DNA from: an uncultured Ruminococcus sp.
GTDB lineage: Bacteria > Bacillota > Clostridia > Oscillospirales > CAG-272
Length of the DNA stretch: 6,846 bases
Assembly: GCA_902797125.1 (NCBI GenBank)
Contig: CADBRS010000244.1
Location: forward strand, 1-6,846
Direction: 5' to 3'
Under the pieces are notes generated by a model. That model worked only from the letters and a program-made list of their open reading frames with translations. It searched no databases and was not told where the DNA came from. Of this stretch, positions 5,031-6,846 are shown piece after piece. Position numbers and translations under genes: made by a program. Numbering within the stretch: the first letter of the stretch is position 1; every line of letters begins with the position of its first letter.

Positions 5031-6830
5031 TTATTTGTTTTGATCGGATTCTTCGGCGGTTTTGCTTTTCTCTCTGGCAGCTGCCAGCCAGGTGTCAAAA
5101 TCCGCATTTCCGCTCCGGGTCTCTTCCTTGATCTCCTTCAGTTTCGCGACGCATTCCCTGAAAATCGGGAAAGAATTGGAAAGTTCTTTCCGTTTATGCA
5201 TGCACATGGTCAATCGGCCCATCTCTTCGCTTGTACAAGCTTCACCTAAAAGGGCAAACTCAAAGCCGAATTCTTCACCTTGCAGTTGCATGATCGCGGA
5301 AAAAGCGCGTTTCCCGAATTCTGTCACGAAATCTTCGTCGGTTAGGTCCACCTGTTTTTGATAGACCAGGTTCCTGTAGGAATCATCGAGCAGAAGCATT
5401 CCGATGATGTTTTCTTCTGTATAAATGGCGGCCAGATCGTCGCTGCCCGTTCCATGATACCGGTCGCCGTAACGGTTGACCTCCTGGATAGCGGACTGCT
5501 TATCTTTGGCCCTTTTGCCTTTGTCTTGTTTTTTGATCTTTTCAGATACGGCCTCGGTCAGCGTCTGAACCGTGACATGGAGCCTTTTCGAAGCCTCGCG
5601 GATATAGACTTCCCGTTCGATGGGAGAATAGTATCCGGCGATCAGCGTGCTGACGTCGCTGGCTGCTTTCACCTGCCGCTCAGGCTGATTCAGATCGTAC
5701 TGAGCCAGGATCGAATCCAGTTTGAATTCAAATCCGCTTTTGGTCTCCTTCAGCGCTGAGACCAGTCTGTCTTTGCCGAATTTTTGCAGATATTCGTCCG
5801 GATCTTTTGCACCGTCCAGTTTCAATACGCGGACTTCGAGCCCGACTTCGCTCAGGATCCGCATGGCTTTTTCGTCCGCTCTCTGCCCGGCCGCATCGCT
5901 GTCGTACAGAAGCGTGCATTTTTTGACGAATCTGGTCAGCATTCTGGCATGTTCCGGAGTAATGGCCGTGCCCAGCGTCGCTACGGCGTTCGTGATACCT
6001 GCCGAGTGCAGAGCGATCACGTCCATATAGCCTTCGCAAAGGATCATAGTGTCCGAACCGCTGTCTTTGGCATAATTGAGCGCATAAAGCGTCTTCATTT
6101 TTTTGAAAGCCGGCGTATCCGAGGAGTTTAGATATTTGGGCAGCGAGTCATCCATGACACGTCCGCCGAAAGCGACCACACGCTTGGATGTGTCGATGAT
6201 AGGAAACATCAGCCTGTTTCGGAACAGAGCCCTGACAGGTCCGTCTCCGAACGTCTGATCCCGGTTGATATATCTGGCCAGAAAGCCCTGGACCATCTCT
6301 TCGGACGTATAGCCTTTTTCGGTCATGTATCGAATGAATACGTTTCCGTCCTTGGGCGCGAATCCCAATCCGAAACGCCTGATGGAAGCGTCCGTCATGT
6401 GCCTTTTGTTTTTAACATAATCCATGCCGGAAGATCCGAGCGGCCCGTACAGGATGTTGCGGAAAAATCTGGCGGCATCCACGTTCATGGCATATAGCCT
6501 TTCTCTGGATACCATCTTTCTGGGCTCATAAGATCCTGTATCTTCAGGGATCCGGACACCAGCCCTATCCGCAAGAAAGCGAAGCGCATCCTGATAGTCC
6601 AGCGCCTCGATCCTTTGAATAAATGTGATGATGCTTCCTCCGACGCCGCATCCGTAACAATAAAAGCTGTTGTCATCCGGATAGACCGTGAAGGAAGGAG
6701 TTTTTTCACTGTGGAAAGGACAGCAGGCCGTGTAGTTGGAACCTGCCCTTTTCAACTGGACATAACTGCCGATAATATCCACCGCCGAACTGCGGTTTTT
6801 CACTTCTTCCACATACTGGCGCGGAATCAT
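5031..6830 (-). CDS. dnaG: DNA primase DnaG
   Basis: DnaG makes the short RNA primers for leading- and lagging-strand replication, acting with the replicative helicase at the fork. The 599-aa length is normal for Bacillota. The N-terminal CHC2 zinc-binding domain has Cys37-x2-His40 (in CCPFHSEKTPSF) and Cys58-x2-Cys61 (in FYCYGCGVGG). The RNA-polymerase core follows, with LFRNRLMFPI (202-211), FGGRVMDD (221-228) and PKYLNSSDTP (231-240). The Toprim metal site is visible as CEGYMDV (265-271, Glu266 and Asp270), the ATLGTA segment (284-289) and YDSDAAG (309-315, Asp310 and Asp312), with DPDEYL at 343-348. A charged Lys-rich linker (about 430-465) separates this from the helicase-interacting C-terminal domain (about 466-599, beginning EENIIGMLLLDD). 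All expected catalytic residues are present. The start is supported by GAGGAGG, whose GGAGG core lies 6 nt before the ATG. The gene is followed after 17 nt by the primary sigma gene. The promoter is outside the window. Confidence 0.99.
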   Translation of the reverse strand: MIPRQYVEEVKNRSSAVDIIGSYVQLKRAGSNYTACCPFHSEKTPSFTVYPDDNSFYCYGCGVGGSIITFIQRIEALDYQDALRFLADRAGVRIPEDTGSYEPRKMVSRERLYAMNVDAARFFRNILYGPLGSSGMDYVKNKRHMTDASIRRFGLGFAPKDGNVFIRYMTEKGYTSEEMVQGFLARYINRDQTFGDGPVRALFRNRLMFPIIDTSKRVVAFGGRVMDDSLPKYLNSSDTPAFKKMKTLYALNYAKDSGSDTMILCEGYMDVIALHSAGITNAVATLGTAITPEHARMLTRFVKKCTLLYDSDAAGQRADEKAMRILSEVGLEVRVLKLDGAKDPDEYLQKFGKDRLVSALKETKSGFEFKLDSILAQYDLNQPERQVKAASDVSTLIAGYYSPIEREVYIREASKRLHVTVQTLTEAVSEKIKKQDKGKRAKDKQSAIQEVNRYGDRYHGTGSDDLAAIYTEENIIGMLLLDDSYRNLVYQKQVDLTDEDFVTEFGKRAFSAIMQLQGEEFGFEFALLGEACTSEEMGRLTMCMHKRKELSNSFPIFRECVAKLKEIKEETRSGNADFDTWLAAAREKSKTAEESDQNK

Positions 6831-6836
6831 CGACGG

Positions 6837-6843
6837 CCTCCTC
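6837..6843 (-). promoter_or_regulatory. Ribosome binding site of dnaG
   Basis: The minus strand reads GAGGAGG, with six bases (CCGTCG) between its GGAGG core and ATG 6830-6828. It fixes the dnaG start and shows that the gene is complete in this window, although nothing further upstream is visible. Confidence 0.9.
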
Positions 6844-6846
6844 AGC

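Noticed and set aside
5074..5087. Perfect 14-bp palindrome CTGGCAGCTGCCAG
   Set aside because: It lies inside the dnaG coding sequence (the TWLAAAR segment), with no T-run and more than 35 bp of coding sequence still to follow. Alanine, leucine and arginine codons explain it.
5093..5098. Minus-strand TTGACA near the end of dnaG as an internal sigma-gene promoter
   Set aside because: No -10-like hexamer is found 16-18 bp downstream; the sequence there is GC-rich followed by AGAGAG.
1..6846. CRISPR arrays, tRNA or rRNA genes, insertion sequences, attachment sites, riboswitches
   Set aside because: No regularly spaced repeats, transposase reading frames, terminal inverted repeats or recognisable structured RNA were seen on either strand, and gene coverage leaves only about 116 bp as the largest gap.

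Overview
The window reads as a chromosomal segment from a Bacillota (Firmicutes) member, most likely a clostridial, gut-type lineage. The evidence is the dnaG-then-primary-sigma gene order, strong Shine-Dalgarno sites (GAGGAGG, AGGGAG, AAAGGAG), and lipoproteins with Lys/Arg-started signal peptides and a lipobox Cys. No 16S or other marker is present, so nothing finer can be claimed. Base composition looks mixed, about half G+C by eye. All five genes lie on the minus strand, so the order of transcription runs from high to low coordinates.

Region 1 (about 6846 down to 3844) is the macromolecular-synthesis part. It holds a complete dnaG (primase, 599 aa), then 17 nt, then the primary sigma factor gene rpoD/sigA (389 aa). 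The short gap, with the sigma SD lying inside it, points to cotranscription and coupled translation. The promoter for this pair is outside the window.

Region 2 (3843 to 3728) is the only clear regulatory intergenic region. It carries an AT-rich 12-bp palindrome, a near-consensus sigma-A promoter (TTGACA, 17 bp, TACAAT) and a perfect 6-4-6 dyad in the predicted 5' leader, followed by a GGAGG SD. No convincing intrinsic terminator follows the sigma gene.

Region 3 (3727 down to 1) is a run of three cell-surface genes. The first encodes a 653-aa solute-binding-type lipoprotein with two Thr/Glu/Ser-rich tracts. The second encodes a 367-aa SPFH/prohibitin-like membrane protein with two N-terminal membrane segments. 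The third is the first 181 codons of another lipoprotein, which runs off the left edge. They probably form one transcription unit started at the 3785-3813 promoter, with a possible weak second promoter and a hairpin before the SPFH gene. No ABC permease or ATPase is present, so the binding protein is an orphan within this window. A shared role at the outer face of the membrane is a reasonable inference but is not shown by the sequence.

No RNA genes, CRISPR arrays, insertion sequences or phage genes were found. The most unusual items are the sigma factor's acidic N-terminus in place of a recognisable region 1.1, the dyad in the leader of the surface operon, and the predicted extracytoplasmic placement of the SPFH domain next to two lipoproteins. 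I did not find a clear case of a wholly new system.
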